Origin: Magnetococcales bacterium
GTDB taxonomy: Bacteria; Pseudomonadota; Magnetococcia; Magnetococcales; JADFZT01
Direction: 5' to 3'
DNA length: 64,000 nt
Assembly: GCA_015232395.1 (NCBI GenBank)
Contig: JADFZT010000002.1
Coordinates: forward strand, 74,041 to 138,040
Shown here: positions 50,246 through 62,722 of the stretch, piece after piece
How positions within the stretch are numbered: position 1 is the stretch's first letter
Layout: the number at the start of each line of letters is the position of its first letter
The notes under the pieces: model-generated
Database searches by the model: none
What the model saw: the letters and a program-made list of their open reading frames with translations, nothing else
What the model was told of the DNA's origin: nothing
Program-made: the position numbers and the translations under genes

Positions 50246-51730
50246 ATGCTGAGTCTGGTTACTTTTCTACCACTGATCGGCGCCCTGGCCATTTTCATTC
50301 TGGTCCGGAACAACGTCGAACTTGCCAAAAAAGTCGCTCTGGGAACGTCGGTTCTGACGTTTCTGCTTTGCTTGCGGCTTTATGCAGGCTTCGACACAAC
50401 TATTGCGACCTTTCAGTTTACTGAAGAAGCCAACTGGCTACCCGCCTTTGGGGTTTACTACCGCATGGGCATCGATGGCATCAGTCTGCCATTTGTTCTC
50501 CTCACCGCTCTACTCACGCCCATCTGTATTTTGGCCTCATGGGATGTGATCCAGAAGCATGTGCGGGAGTACATGATCGCCTTCCTGGCTTTGGAAAGTT
50601 TCGTGATTGGGGTGTTTTGCGCTCTCGATTTCGTCCTTTTCTACATCCTCTGGGAAGCGATGTTGATTCCGATGTTTTTGATCATCGGAGTGTGGGGGGG
50701 ACCCAGGCGCGTCTACGCGGCACTCAAGTTTTTCCTCTACACGCTGGCTGGCTCGGTGTTGATGTTGATCGCCGTGCTCTCCATCTCCATCAAAGGGGGC
50801 ACCTTCTCCATTCCGGATCTGATGGAGATTCCCTTTGGCTTCAACTTCCAAGCCTGGATCTTTTTAGGTTTTTTTATATCCTTCGCAGTCAAGGTGCCCA
50901 TGTGGCCCTTCCATACCTGGCTGCCGGACGCCCATGTGGAAGCCCCCACAGCAGGCTCCGTTATCCTGGCTGGTATTCTGCTGAAAATGGGTGCCTACGG
51001 TTTCCTGCGTTTTTCCATTCCGATGTTGCCAGATGCCACGCGCTTTTTCGTGCCCCTCGTCTTTGGTCTTTCGATGGTGGCCATCGTTTATACCGCGCTG
51101 GTCGCCCTCGTTCAGTCCGACTTGAAAAAATTGATCGCCTACTCCTCGGTCTCCCATATGGGGTTTGTCACCGTGGGGCTTTTCTCCCTGAATCAACAAG
51201 GGGTGGAAGGATCCATTCTTCAGATGGTCAACCACGGTATCGTCTCAGGCGCACTCTTCCTATTGGTTGGTGTCGTCTATGATCGACTCCACACCCGGGA
51301 GATTGCCCGCTACGGCGGTTTGGTCATACGGATGCCGGTCTATGCTGTTATCTTCATGCTCTTCACCATGGCCTCGGTTGGGCTTCCTGGCACCAACGGC
51401 TTCGTCGGAGAATTCCTGATTCTTGTCGGAGCCTTTCTAGCCAACAAGGCGGTGGCGACTGTGGCCGCTACAGGTGTGGTTCTTGGTGCTGCATATATGT
51501 TGTGGATGTATAAGAAAGTGGTCTTAGGTGACATTCGCCACGACGATGTCAAGGCCATGATGGACATGAACAAGCGGGAGATCGCCATGTTCGTGCCGTT
51601 GATCGTGTTGGTCTTCTGGATTGGATTTTATCCCGGACCATTTTTGGATATGTTCCACGTCTCTGTAGAGCACCTGCTGATTCAGGCCAATACTGTAAAA
51701 ACAGGATCAGCCGCCCTGGCCATGTATTGA
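50246..51730 (+). CDS. nuoM: NADH-quinone oxidoreductase subunit M
   Basis: 494 residues, antiporter-like proton-pumping subunit. LWEAMLIPMFLIIGVWG carries the key Glu, and WPFHTWLPDAHVEAPT-x-GSVILAG is the family signature. Comes 46 bases after nuoL. Confidence 0.97.
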   Translation: MLSLVTFLPLIGALAIFILVRNNVELAKKVALGTSVLTFLLCLRLYAGFDTTIATFQFTEEANWLPAFGVYYRMGIDGISLPFVLLTALLTPICILASWDVIQKHVREYMIAFLALESFVIGVFCALDFVLFYILWEAMLIPMFLIIGVWGGPRRVYAALKFFLYTLAGSVLMLIAVLSISIKGGTFSIPDLMEIPFGFNFQAWIFLGFFISFAVKVPMWPFHTWLPDAHVEAPTAGSVILAGILLKMGAYGFLRFSIPMLPDATRFFVPLVFGLSMVAIVYTALVALVQSDLKKLIAYSSVSHMGFVTVGLFSLNQQGVEGSILQMVNHGIVSGALFLLVGVVYDRLHTREIARYGGLVIRMPVYAVIFMLFTMASVGLPGTNGFVGEFLILVGAFLANKAVATVAATGVVLGAAYMLWMYKKVVLGDIRHDDVKAMMDMNKREIAMFVPLIVLVFWIGFYPGPFLDMFHVSVEHLLIQANTVKTGSAALAMY

Positions 51731-51836
51731 AGACGGGACTTCCAGGGACCCACTATTCATACCAATCGTAGGGCAGTTGAAAGCTCTCCCGGTGTGAGAC
51801 CTCAATGACCCGACTGCTTTGGAGCCTCTGAAAGAA

Positions 51837-53288
51837 ATGCCAGTCCAAATGCCGGATATCGATCTTTCGCTGCTTCTGCCCGAAATCATCATCACCCTGG
51901 CTGGTGCAGCACTACTGCTTGCAAGCGCTTGGCTGGGCAAGGACGGCCAGCGCAAGATAGGGCTGGCCGCCATCGCAGCAATAGCCGTGGCAGCCCTCTT
52001 TTCCATTGTTGGGGGGAATGGTCAAGCGGTTGAGACCACCTTTGGCGGCTTTTTTGTCGCCGACTATTTCTCAGTCTTCATGAAGGTGCTGATGTATCTG
52101 GCCACCATCATGGCGATTCTTCTGGGGTGGGACTACTCCAAGCGAATCGGTATAGCCAACGGTGAATTCTACGTTCTGACCCTGTTTTCCCTGTTGGGTG
52201 CCATGATCATGGCTTCGAGCGGTGATTTTCTCACCCTCTACCTTGGTCTTGAACTGATGTCCCTCTCCATCTACATCCTGGCTGCTTATCGTCGGGACGA
52301 TCCCAAATCCAACGAGGCGGGTCTTAAATATTTTCTGCTGGGCTCCCTTGCTTCCGGCCTGCTCCTCTACGGCATTTCCATGATTTATGGCAACACCGGC
52401 ACGACTCTCTTTAGTGAGCTGCCTGCCATCTTGCAACAAGGACATTTGAGTGCCGGGTTGGGGCTGGGTCTGGTTCTCGTGATCGCCGGTTTGGCTTTTA
52501 AGATTGCCGCTGCACCCTTTCACATGTGGGCACCTGACGTTTACGAAGGGGCACCCACCTCGGTGACAGCTTTCATGGCGGTTCTTCCCAAACTCGCCGC
52601 CTTCGCCGCTATCTATCGCATCCTACCCGGGGCTTTTGGCCATTTGCAGGAGCAGTGGAGCACCATTCTCCAGCTCTTGGCTCTGCTGTCACTGGCTGTA
52701 GGTGCCTTTGCCGCCATCGTACAAACCAACATCAAACGCATGTTGGCTTACTCCTCCATCGGTCATGTGGGCTATGCCCTGATCGGATTGGCTGCTGGGG
52801 GGGCTGAGGGTTTTCAAGCGGTTCTGGTCTACCTCGCCATCTATATCTTTATGAACCTGGGAGCCTTTGCTCTGATCCTGGTCTTGAATCACGATGGGGA
52901 GTTCGGCGAATCCATTACCGACTATAAAGGCTTGGCCCATAAAAGACCGCTCCTTGGCTTTCTTATGGCGATGTTTATGTTTTCCATGGCAGGCATCCCA
53001 CCTCTGGCAGGATTTGTCGGTAAGTTTTATGTCTTCATGGCCGCCGTCAAGTCCGGCATGCTGGGAGTAGCCATCATGGGCGTGCTCTTCTCCGCCGTGG
53101 GTGCCTTCTACTATCTTCGCATTGTCAAATTCATGTACTTCGACCAAGCCGAAGATGATTTCAAAATGCCGGTTACCTCCTACAGTCGCGTGGTGATCGC
53201 CGTGAGCAGTTTTGTCGTTCTGGTGTGGGGAATCTTCCCCGGGTATCTTCTCTCCTGGACAGAGGCATCCATTCAGAACTTTCTATGA
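51837..53288 (+). CDS. nuoN: NADH-quinone oxidoreductase subunit N
   Basis: 483 residues, third antiporter-like subunit. FHMWAPDVYEGAPTSVTAF and MLAYSSIGHVGYALIG are diagnostic. The frame extends to a TTG at 51819; MPDIDLSLLLPEI at 51849 is another possible start. Last gene of the operon. Confidence 0.95.
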   Translation: MPVQMPDIDLSLLLPEIIITLAGAALLLASAWLGKDGQRKIGLAAIAAIAVAALFSIVGGNGQAVETTFGGFFVADYFSVFMKVLMYLATIMAILLGWDYSKRIGIANGEFYVLTLFSLLGAMIMASSGDFLTLYLGLELMSLSIYILAAYRRDDPKSNEAGLKYFLLGSLASGLLLYGISMIYGNTGTTLFSELPAILQQGHLSAGLGLGLVLVIAGLAFKIAAAPFHMWAPDVYEGAPTSVTAFMAVLPKLAAFAAIYRILPGAFGHLQEQWSTILQLLALLSLAVGAFAAIVQTNIKRMLAYSSIGHVGYALIGLAAGGAEGFQAVLVYLAIYIFMNLGAFALILVLNHDGEFGESITDYKGLAHKRPLLGFLMAMFMFSMAGIPPLAGFVGKFYVFMAAVKSGMLGVAIMGVLFSAVGAFYYLRIVKFMYFDQAEDDFKMPVTSYSRVVIAVSSFVVLVWGIFPGYLLSWTEASIQNFL

Positions 53289-53328
53289 TACGCGACCGTA
53301 TCTGAATGAACCTTCCTCCTGAAAAATC

Positions 53329-53369
53329 AACCCCTCTGCTGGATCAAGGCAGGGGGGTTTCTGTTTTTT
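53329..53369 (+). terminator. Rho-independent terminator of the nuo operon
   Basis: AACCCCTCTGC and GCAGGGGGGTT form an 11-bp stem with one G:T pair, followed by TCTGTTTTTTG. It ends just before the ATG of the methyltransferase gene. Confidence 0.85.
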
Positions 53370-53372
53370 GAC

Positions 53373-54542
53373 ATGAGTGATTCTTCCACTTTTCCCTTGG
53401 CAGCGACGATCCGGCAGGAGATGGATCAGTTTGGCTTGAAGCTCCCCTTCAGGCGTTTTATGGAGTTGGCTCTTTACCACCCTTTGCATGGCTACTATAT
53501 GGGGGCCAGAACCCGCCTGGGGCGTGAAGGGGATTTTGTCACTGCCCCGGAAATGACCTCCCTGTTTGGGGAGTTGTTGACTCTGGAATGGATCCGGGTC
53601 TGGGAAGCCTTGGGCAAGCCGTCTGTTTTTCAGGTGGTGGAAGGTGGGGGGGGAAGTGGCCGCCTTGCTGGAGATATCTTGCGGACTGCCAAAAGATTTC
53701 CTCAATTTAATGCTGCTCTGCACTATATATTATTGGAGAAAAGCCCCGATTTTCGTTCCGAGCAAAAAAAATATCTTCAGGAGATGCTACTGGAGGAGGA
53801 AAAGGTTCAGTGGTTGAGCGATCCTGATGAATTGGCCGATCGGTCGATTCATGGGGTGATTTTTTCCAATGAACTTTTGGATGCCTTTCCAGTGCACTGG
53901 GTTGAAATGACCACGGAGGGGCTCAAGGAATTGGCTGTGGTTTCAGGGGGGGAGGGGTTTGAAACCAACCTGATTGAACCTGTGTCACCTCTTGTTTCAA
54001 ACTATTTTGAGTCGATTGGAGTGGATCTGGCTGTAGGCTATCGTACCGAGGTGGGGCTTCCTGGCTGTCGATGGGTGGAGCAGATGGCGGGCAAGATAGC
54101 CAGAGGCCTGATGGTAACGATCGATTATGGCTACACCAGTCGGGAATATTATGCGCCGTTGCGGGCAGGTGGAACCCTTGTAGGCCATCGGGGGCACCAT
54201 CGGGTAGATGACCCCCTGCTCTATCCGGGGCAGATGGATCTGACGGCGCATGTGGATTTTTCAGCCTTGGCCCGATCTGGTGTGGCGGGCGGGCTTACCA
54301 CCTATGGCTATACAACCCAAGCGTGGTATCTGATGGGTGTTGGCATGTTGGAGCGGTTGGAGATGGTTTTGGCGAAGGAAGGGTTGGATTCCGCCAAGGG
54401 GGCTGAGCTTCGACAAGCTGTCATGCGTCTTATCCTGCCCCAGGAGATGGGGGAGCGATTCAAGGTTTTGGTCCAGGGAAGAGGGATGGAAATCGGCGGG
54501 CTTTTGGGTTTCCGATTGAACAATCAACGTGATCGCCTTTGA
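53373..54542 (+). CDS. SAM-dependent methyltransferase, MidA/NDUFAF7 (DUF185) family
   Basis: 389 residues. FRRFMELALYHPLHGYYM near residue 30 and GREGDFVTAPEMTSLFGE mark the family, VVEGGGGSGRLAGDIL is the SAM-binding loop, and SNELLDAFPVH follows. The eukaryotic members (NDUFAF7, MidA) are complex I assembly factors; NDUFAF7 dimethylates an Arg in NDUFS2, the NuoD homologue. The gene stands directly after the nuo terminator, which suggests a similar role here, but that is inference. No ribosome site is obvious. Confidence 0.85.
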   Translation: MSDSSTFPLAATIRQEMDQFGLKLPFRRFMELALYHPLHGYYMGARTRLGREGDFVTAPEMTSLFGELLTLEWIRVWEALGKPSVFQVVEGGGGSGRLAGDILRTAKRFPQFNAALHYILLEKSPDFRSEQKKYLQEMLLEEEKVQWLSDPDELADRSIHGVIFSNELLDAFPVHWVEMTTEGLKELAVVSGGEGFETNLIEPVSPLVSNYFESIGVDLAVGYRTEVGLPGCRWVEQMAGKIARGLMVTIDYGYTSREYYAPLRAGGTLVGHRGHHRVDDPLLYPGQMDLTAHVDFSALARSGVAGGLTTYGYTTQAWYLMGVGMLERLEMVLAKEGLDSAKGAELRQAVMRLILPQEMGERFKVLVQGRGMEIGGLLGFRLNNQRDRL

Positions 54543-54642
54543 TCCGCCAAGCATTGATGATAGATTATGACAAGTTTAAACAATAGTCGGCATAGGATCG
54601 GTCAATGACAGGTCATCAATCAATGGCGCAGAGGTTGGTGTG

Positions 54643-55425
54643 ATGGGCATCATGAATGGCAAGCGGGGTGTGATTTTTGGGGTAGCCAATGAGCGGTCCA
54701 TTGCCTGGGCGATTGCTCGGGCCTGCCACCGTGAAGGGGCTGATCTGGCCTTTACCTATCTGGGTGAGGCGCTGGAAAAACGCGTTCGCCCATTGGCCGA
54801 ACAGGTGGAATCCGACCTGTTGTTTCCCTGTAATGTGGGCTCTGATGCTGAAATAAAAGAGGTGTTCGAGCAACTGGGAGCACGCTGGGGTGGGGTCGAT
54901 TTTGTGGTGCACGCCGTTGCTTTTGCCAATAAAGAGGAATTAAAGGGTCACTATGTCCAGACCAGCCGGGAAGGTTTTCACCTGGCGATGGATATTTCGG
55001 TCTATTCCCTGACGGCTATCTGTCGAGAGGCCGCTCCTCTCATGAAAGCGGGGGGCAGCGTGGTGACGCTCTCCTATCTGGGGGCCGAGCGGGTGATGCC
55101 CCACTACAATGTCATGGGAGTGGCCAAGTCGGCTCTTGAGGCCAGCACCCGTTATCTGGCAGCTGATCTGGGCCCTGGTGGTATTCGCGTCAACGCCATC
55201 TCCGCCGGTCCCATCAAAACCCTGGCCGCCTCCGGTATTGGGGATTTTAAATCCATATTGAACTGGAACCGGGATAACGCCCCCATGCGACGCAACGTCG
55301 ATGCCTCCGAAGTGGGTGAGGCGGCCCTTTTCCTGCTCTCTGATCATGGTAGTGGAATCACTGGTGAAGTTCTCCATGTCGATGTTGGTTATCACATCGT
55401 CGGCATGAAGGCGGTGGATGACTGA
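54643..55425 (+). CDS. fabI: Enoyl-[acyl-carrier-protein] reductase (NADH), FabI
   Basis: 260 residues. Reduces enoyl-ACP in the last step of each fatty-acid elongation round. [13 protein letters not shown] is the FabI nucleotide-binding loop, and the catalytic pair is Tyr and Lys in HYNVMGVAK (Y-x6-K). [12 protein letters not shown] is the substrate loop typical of the triclosan-sensitive type. The GTG at 54640 and the ATG at 54652 are other possible starts. Overlaps aroC slightly if aroC starts at 55418. Confidence 0.96.
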   Translation: MGIMNGKRGVIFGVANERSIAWAIARACHREGADLAFTYLGEALEKRVRPLAEQVESDLLFPCNVGSDAEIKEVFEQLGARWGGVDFVVHAVAFANKEELKGHYVQTSREGFHLAMDISVYSLTAICREAAPLMKAGGSVVTLSYLGAERVMPHYNVMGVAKSALEASTRYLAADLGPGGIRVNAISAGPIKTLAASGIGDFKSILNWNRDNAPMRRNVDASEVGEAALFLLSDHGSGITGEVLHVDVGYHIVGMKAVDD

Positions 55426-55429
55426 CGGT

Positions 55430-56533
55430 ATGTCTGGTAACGGTTTCGGACTGTTGTTCAGAGTGACCTCCTTTGGTGAGAGCCACGGCCCTGCCATCGG
55501 CGCGGTGGTGGAAGGGTGTCCTCCAGGGTTACCCCTGACTGAGCAGGATCTTCAGACTGATCTCGACCGTCGAAGGCCTGGTCAAAGCCGTCACACGACC
55601 CAGCGCCAGGAAGCGGACCAGGTACGCATCCTCTCCGGGGTGTTCGAAGGGGTCACCACGGGCACCCCCATCGGTCTGCTCATCGAAAACAGCGATCAGC
55701 GCTCCCGGGATTATTCCGCTATCAAGGATCTCTTTCGGCCTGGTCACGCCGACTATACCTACTGGAAAAAATATGGGGTTCGGGATTACCGGGGTGGGGG
55801 GCGCTCCTCAGCCAGGGAAACCGCCATGCGGGTGGCTGCCGGGGGGATTGCCAAAAAGCTGCTCTCAAGCCAAGGTATCTCCATTCGCGGTGCTCTGATC
55901 GGTATGGGAGGTCATAAAATTGACCGGGCGCGGTGGGATTGGCAGGAGGTGGGGCGCAACCCTTTCTTTTGTCCTGATGCCCTGGCGGCAGAACAATTTG
56001 CCGACGAACTTGACGCCATTCGCAAGGCAGGGGATTCAGTGGGGGCCTTGCTGGAGGTCGTGGCCCAAGGGGTTCCGGCTGGATTGGGGGAGCCGATATT
56101 TGATCGACTGGATGCTGATTTGGCCAAGGCATTGATGTCCATCAACGCCGTTAAGGGGGTCGAAATTGGTGCTGGCATGGCTGCAGCCGATGGCACCGGA
56201 TCGGCTATGGCTGACGAAATGTTTCCCGGTGATGGTACTGGGGAGGTTCAATTTTCAAGTAACCATGCGGGAGGGATCCTGGGGGGGATTTCCAGTGGCC
56301 AGGAGATTGTGATGCGCCTGGCCGTCAAACCGACCTCTTCCATCAGCGTGCCCCGACAAACCGTAGACATCCATGGCAACCCTGCCCAGATCGTTACCAA
56401 AGGGCGCCACGACCCCTGCGTGGGCATTCGGGCTGTGCCTGTTGCTGAAGCCATGGTCGCTCTGGTGTTGATCGATCATTTTTTACAGTTCAAAAGCCGT
56501 AATGAGCTTGTTACAGGGACCTTCATGCCCTGA
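55430..56533 (+). CDS. aroC: Chorismate synthase
   Basis: 367 residues. Converts 5-enolpyruvylshikimate-3-phosphate to chorismate using reduced FMN, ending the shikimate pathway. [35 protein letters not shown] and [16 protein letters not shown] are the three classical signatures. I chose the ATG at 55430 as it fits the family N-terminus; the ATG at 55418, overlapping fabI, has a better purine stretch. Confidence 0.96.
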   Translation: MSGNGFGLLFRVTSFGESHGPAIGAVVEGCPPGLPLTEQDLQTDLDRRRPGQSRHTTQRQEADQVRILSGVFEGVTTGTPIGLLIENSDQRSRDYSAIKDLFRPGHADYTYWKKYGVRDYRGGGRSSARETAMRVAAGGIAKKLLSSQGISIRGALIGMGGHKIDRARWDWQEVGRNPFFCPDALAAEQFADELDAIRKAGDSVGALLEVVAQGVPAGLGEPIFDRLDADLAKALMSINAVKGVEIGAGMAAADGTGSAMADEMFPGDGTGEVQFSSNHAGGILGGISSGQEIVMRLAVKPTSSISVPRQTVDIHGNPAQIVTKGRHDPCVGIRAVPVAEAMVALVLIDHFLQFKSRNELVTGTFMP

Positions 56534-57764
56534 CCCTCCCCTGCCTGGAGATCCATTTCTTCATTTTCCGTCGTTCACAAAAACATCCTGTTTTTGTCCT
56601 CCTTTTTCCCTGTTCTCTTGGTATTGCGGGGAATTTTCCCACCATTCCTGTCCCGATTTTCCCTCACCATTCCAGTCAGCCTCCTGTCGATAAGGATGTG
56701 AGGCAATGATTATGAGAAAAAATTTCTCCTTAGTTGGTATTCACCTTGACCATGCCCACCCTATATGGGCTATCATCTGACATAAAAGTACAATTGTATT
56801 TTACGGACAGTTTTTTGATGATAATTTTATGTCTTATTTATCCCTTCAGGGGGCCGGTGGAGAGGTAGGCCATTCCGGCTTGGCACCCTCCCAAGGTAAG
56901 GAGGTGGTCATGATTTGCAGACCGTTCTTGGTTTGAAAACATATGATCCAGTAGGACTCATGGGGAGTGGGCTGTCCAGCCTATCTTGCTATTTTGAGTG
57001 TTGGGCCAACTTGAGGCTGGGATCTGGCATTCCTTGCCAACGATTTCTGATTAAAGAGGCCAAGCAAAGGGGTAAGGTAGGAGCCTGATCTAAATAGACA
57101 TTGAAATGCGGGGCTCTGGCAGAATGACAGACCTCACCAGCCAGCTTTGCCTCAATAAAAAATTGACGATTATTCCAGGTTTTTTTACTCCCATGGCAGG
57201 TGAGTAGAGATCCCCATTTTTAATGCCATCACCCTGCCTTTTGAAATAAGCCGGGTAGTCCTTGAAAGCTCTCGATATTTTTCAGGATTTTTTCTGGAGT
57301 TACAGGAAGAGGGAAGGGCCTTATCCAGAAATGCCGTTGGTTTGATCGTGTCGGCATTTTTCGGTTTCTTCCAGCCTGAGGTCGAGATGTCGCCTGGATT
57401 GTTTTAACTGCTGGAAGTATGGGAAATGATCCCTTATCAATTCCTGTCCCGGAACTTTCAATCCTATATCGTTTCAAAGGGATATCGTGATTCAGGATCT
57501 TCATGCCTTGCAGGAATTTATGACAAGAAAAAAATGTAAAAATTGGTCCTGAAAGTGTCTGGTATAGAACTGGAAGAAGAGGTCAGTAGCGAAATGGGTC
57601 TGGTTGGAAAGGAGACCGTTTCTTGATTGAGTCGGTGTTGGAACATCCTGGCGTTGGTGATTTCGACTTTATAAAAGGGAAAAAACCAGAAAACTTCTTG
57701 ACAATTGGAAAAGAAAAAAAATAATTATAGTAAGAAGGGATTTAATTAAAGAAAGGGAAATGAG
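56534..57764. other. Long region without a convincing gene
   Basis: About 1.2 kb between aroC and the mucR-type gene. The first 160 bases are pyrimidine-rich, and 56700-56850 is AT-rich. A strong ribosome site (AAGGAGG at 56898-56904) precedes a frame of only eight codons (56910-56936). A minus-strand frame at 57229-57504 (91 codons) lacks a ribosome site and any known motif. No transposon ends, tRNA or known RNA seen. It may hold an unrecognised small RNA or decayed genes. Confidence 0.4.
57698..57728 (+). promoter_or_regulatory. Promoter of the mucR-type gene
   Basis: TTGACA (57698-57703) and AATTAT (57723-57728), spacer 19, inside a very A-rich segment just before the gene. The AT-rich, T-A-step-rich context resembles sites bound by Ros/MucR proteins, so autoregulation is plausible. 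Confidence 0.5.
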
Positions 57765-58298
57765 ATGTCATCTGATTTAGTCAAGCACGCCGCCGAGATT
57801 GTCGGTGCCTACGTTTCAAATAATGAAATACGAGCTAACGAGGTGCCCGGTTTGATTAATCAAATTTACGGCACCCTGAGCAGCCTCTCCGGGGGAAAAC
57901 TTGAGGAGATGGCTTATCCGGTCCCTCATCCGATAGCTGACGAGTCGGCCAAACAGGAAAAAAATAGTGCCGAAGGAAAAAGCATTGCAGCAACTTCACG
58001 CAAACCTGCTCCTAAAATCAAGCCCAAGCCTGCCGTCGCCATCGATAAGGCTGTACGGGAAGATGCGGTAACCTGCCTGATTTGCGGCAAGGCCTGTCAG
58101 GCGCTCAAAGGTCATCTGACCCGCTCCCACAAGGTCAATGTCGATGACTATCGGCAGATGTTTGACTTGCCTAAAGATTTTCCTCTGGTTTCACCCTCCT
58201 ATTCCGCTCGACGGCGCCAGTTGGCTATTGATGCCGGATTGGGGGAAAAGCTGCGTGAATCCCGCAAGGAAAAGCGTTCAAAAAAAAACAAACCCTAA
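57765..58298 (+). CDS. Ros/MucR family zinc-finger transcriptional regulator
   Basis: 177 residues. A helical N-terminal oligomerisation domain (about 1-55, with VGAYVSNNEIRANEVPGLI) is joined by a Lys/Pro/Ala-rich linker to the zinc-finger domain. The ligands are C104-x2-C107-x9-H117-x4-H122 in CLICGKACQALKGHLTRSH, and the following YRQMFDLP and YSARRRQLA are family-typical. MucR-type proteins bind AT-rich promoters and often repress surface, motility or virulence genes. The linker is longer than in Ros and the C-terminus is a run of Lys and Arg. GAAAGGG is the likely ribosome site. Confidence 0.93.
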   Translation: MSSDLVKHAAEIVGAYVSNNEIRANEVPGLINQIYGTLSSLSGGKLEEMAYPVPHPIADESAKQEKNSAEGKSIAATSRKPAPKIKPKPAVAIDKAVREDAVTCLICGKACQALKGHLTRSHKVNVDDYRQMFDLPKDFPLVSPSYSARRRQLAIDAGLGEKLRESRKEKRSKKNKP

Positions 58299-58370
58299 CA
58301 GGTGGATAGCTGGATTCTGATTGCTGCAAGGGGTGGGCAGGCGGTTTGAAGGATTGATGATTAGGATAAA

Positions 58371-58408
58371 AAAAACGGGCCTTTCCATGGGGAAGACCCG
58401 TTTTTTTT
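58371..58408 (+). terminator. Rho-independent terminator after the mucR-type gene
   Basis: AAAAACGGG pairs with CCCGTTTTT around a CTTTCC/GGGGAAG loop, with eight T. The following 58409-58812 holds nothing I can assign. Confidence 0.85.
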
Positions 58409-58812
58409 GGCGTTTTTTTGGACACCCGTTTGGTTCAGGGCTGGTTGAGTGGTCGTGGGAGATTATCGCCAGGGAGGGCTTGGCGGTGGGGCTGTTTTTT
58501 CTATAGCCATTCCCATTAAGAGCTGGATGTATACCGTTGCACTTTTGCCGTTATTGCCGCGAAGGTGGGAATAGGGGGCTTGGCACGAACCTTTCCAAAC
58601 CTTGACCACCTTCACCTGATTTTCTGAAGAGTTGATTGTTTCTTGAGGGCCATCATTATTTCCCTGGATCCTCACTTTTGCAGGGGGGACGCGTCAGAGA
58701 AGAGTGTCCAATTCTTAAGGTGGGCCTGCTATACCAGGGCTAAACGGATGCTGACTGTAGGAACGGTATTTTGTTTTCTTCATCAGAATTGTCTTTGCTG
58801 CCAAAGCGGGTT

Positions 58813-61647
<2,835 letters not shown>

Positions 61648-62056
61648 GGCGGACAGTGGGGGTGAAAAAATGCTCCAATGTTATGCGGTGGATATCCGGT
61701 GACGGACGCTGCTACGCCTTCTTGCCGCAGAGGGCGCCATCTTTTGGGGAGACAGCGAAGGGGGGCGTCAGGTCGGTGGTTGAGAGGGGCAGTCGTTGGT
61801 TTAGTGGCTTCACCTTAAAATTGCTGGCCCCTGCTCCGCAACCATTCCCGATGGGGTCGGGCGGTTTTCCGGCTCTTGAGTGGGTCATATGCAGCAGATT
61901 GGGGCATTTGACACATTTTTTTGATGGAGTAGGGAACAAATTCTCCCCAAAATCAACTCTATCAGTGGATGGCCGGGAATCTGCACTGGGAAAATCCTCT
62001 TGGGGTAAAAATGTCAGATATCATTTTTCCAGCCTCTGAAGGGAGGTAGGCGACAC
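61648..62056. other. Divergent intergenic region between uvrA and the Sco1-type gene
   Basis: About 400 bases that should carry promoters for both directions. A TTGACA occurs near 61906 but without a matching -10. A GGAGG precedes the GTG at 62057. No gene or repeat supported. Confidence 0.4.
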
Positions 62057-62722
62057 GTGATCCGGATTTCCGGTGTAATCGATCTTGGGCGATGGCCTGT
62101 GAAATGGGGGCTTGTGCTTGTGATCGTGGGGTTTTTTGGGTTTTCTCACAAGGCGTATCCCGAGGACGTAACCTCCAAAGAAGCCAGAGAGGTGTTCCTG
62201 GCGGTTGGACCCAAACCCCTTACCCCCTTCCAGCTGATCGATCATCGGGGTGGGTCATTTGGCCCGGAACAGTTTGGGGGCTATTGGAGTCTGCTGTTTT
62301 TCGGTTATACTTTTTGTCCCGATATTTGCCCCACGGTGATGGGGGATTTGGAGGGTGTTTTTGTAGAATTTGAAGAGAGAAGGGCGCTGGACGAAAGCTT
62401 GCGGGCGATTTTTATCTCGGTGGATCCCAAGCGGGATGACCCGGAGCGGGTGGGCGCGTATGTCGACTATTTTCACCCCGCATTTGTCGGGCTCACTGGT
62501 GATCCCAAAGAGATACAAGCTCTGGCAACTCAGGTGGGGGCTGTCTATTTTATCAGGCCGGGGCAGGAGGAAGAGGATTATCTGGTCTCTCACACCGCTT
62601 CGGTTTTTTTGATCGATCCCAAGGGGCGCTTTGTGGGGATTTTTCCAGCTCCCCATGAACCCCGGAAACTGGCTGAACGTTTTATTCAAATACGAAAACA
62701 ACACGAAGGAGAAACACCATGA
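62057..62722 (+). CDS. Sco1/SenC/PrrC-type copper chaperone
   Basis: 221 residues from a GTG start with GGGAGG upstream. An N-terminal membrane anchor (about 14-31) exports a thioredoxin-fold domain to the periplasm. The copper ligands are C87 and C91 in TFCPDICP and H179 in VSHTASVF. Sco proteins deliver copper to, or reduce the cysteines of, the CuA site of cytochrome c oxidase. The stop overlaps the PCu(A)C ATG (ATGA), so the pair is translationally coupled. No oxidase gene is in the window. Confidence 0.93.
   Translation: MIRISGVIDLGRWPVKWGLVLVIVGFFGFSHKAYPEDVTSKEAREVFLAVGPKPLTPFQLIDHRGGSFGPEQFGGYWSLLFFGYTFCPDICPTVMGDLEGVFVEFEERRALDESLRAIFISVDPKRDDPERVGAYVDYFHPAFVGLTGDPKEIQALATQVGAVYFIRPGQEEEDYLVSHTASVFLIDPKGRFVGIFPAPHEPRKLAERFIQIRKQHEGETP

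Noticed and set aside
57229..57504. 91-codon minus-strand gene
   Set aside because: No good ribosome site, no motif, and composition like the surrounding non-coding DNA.
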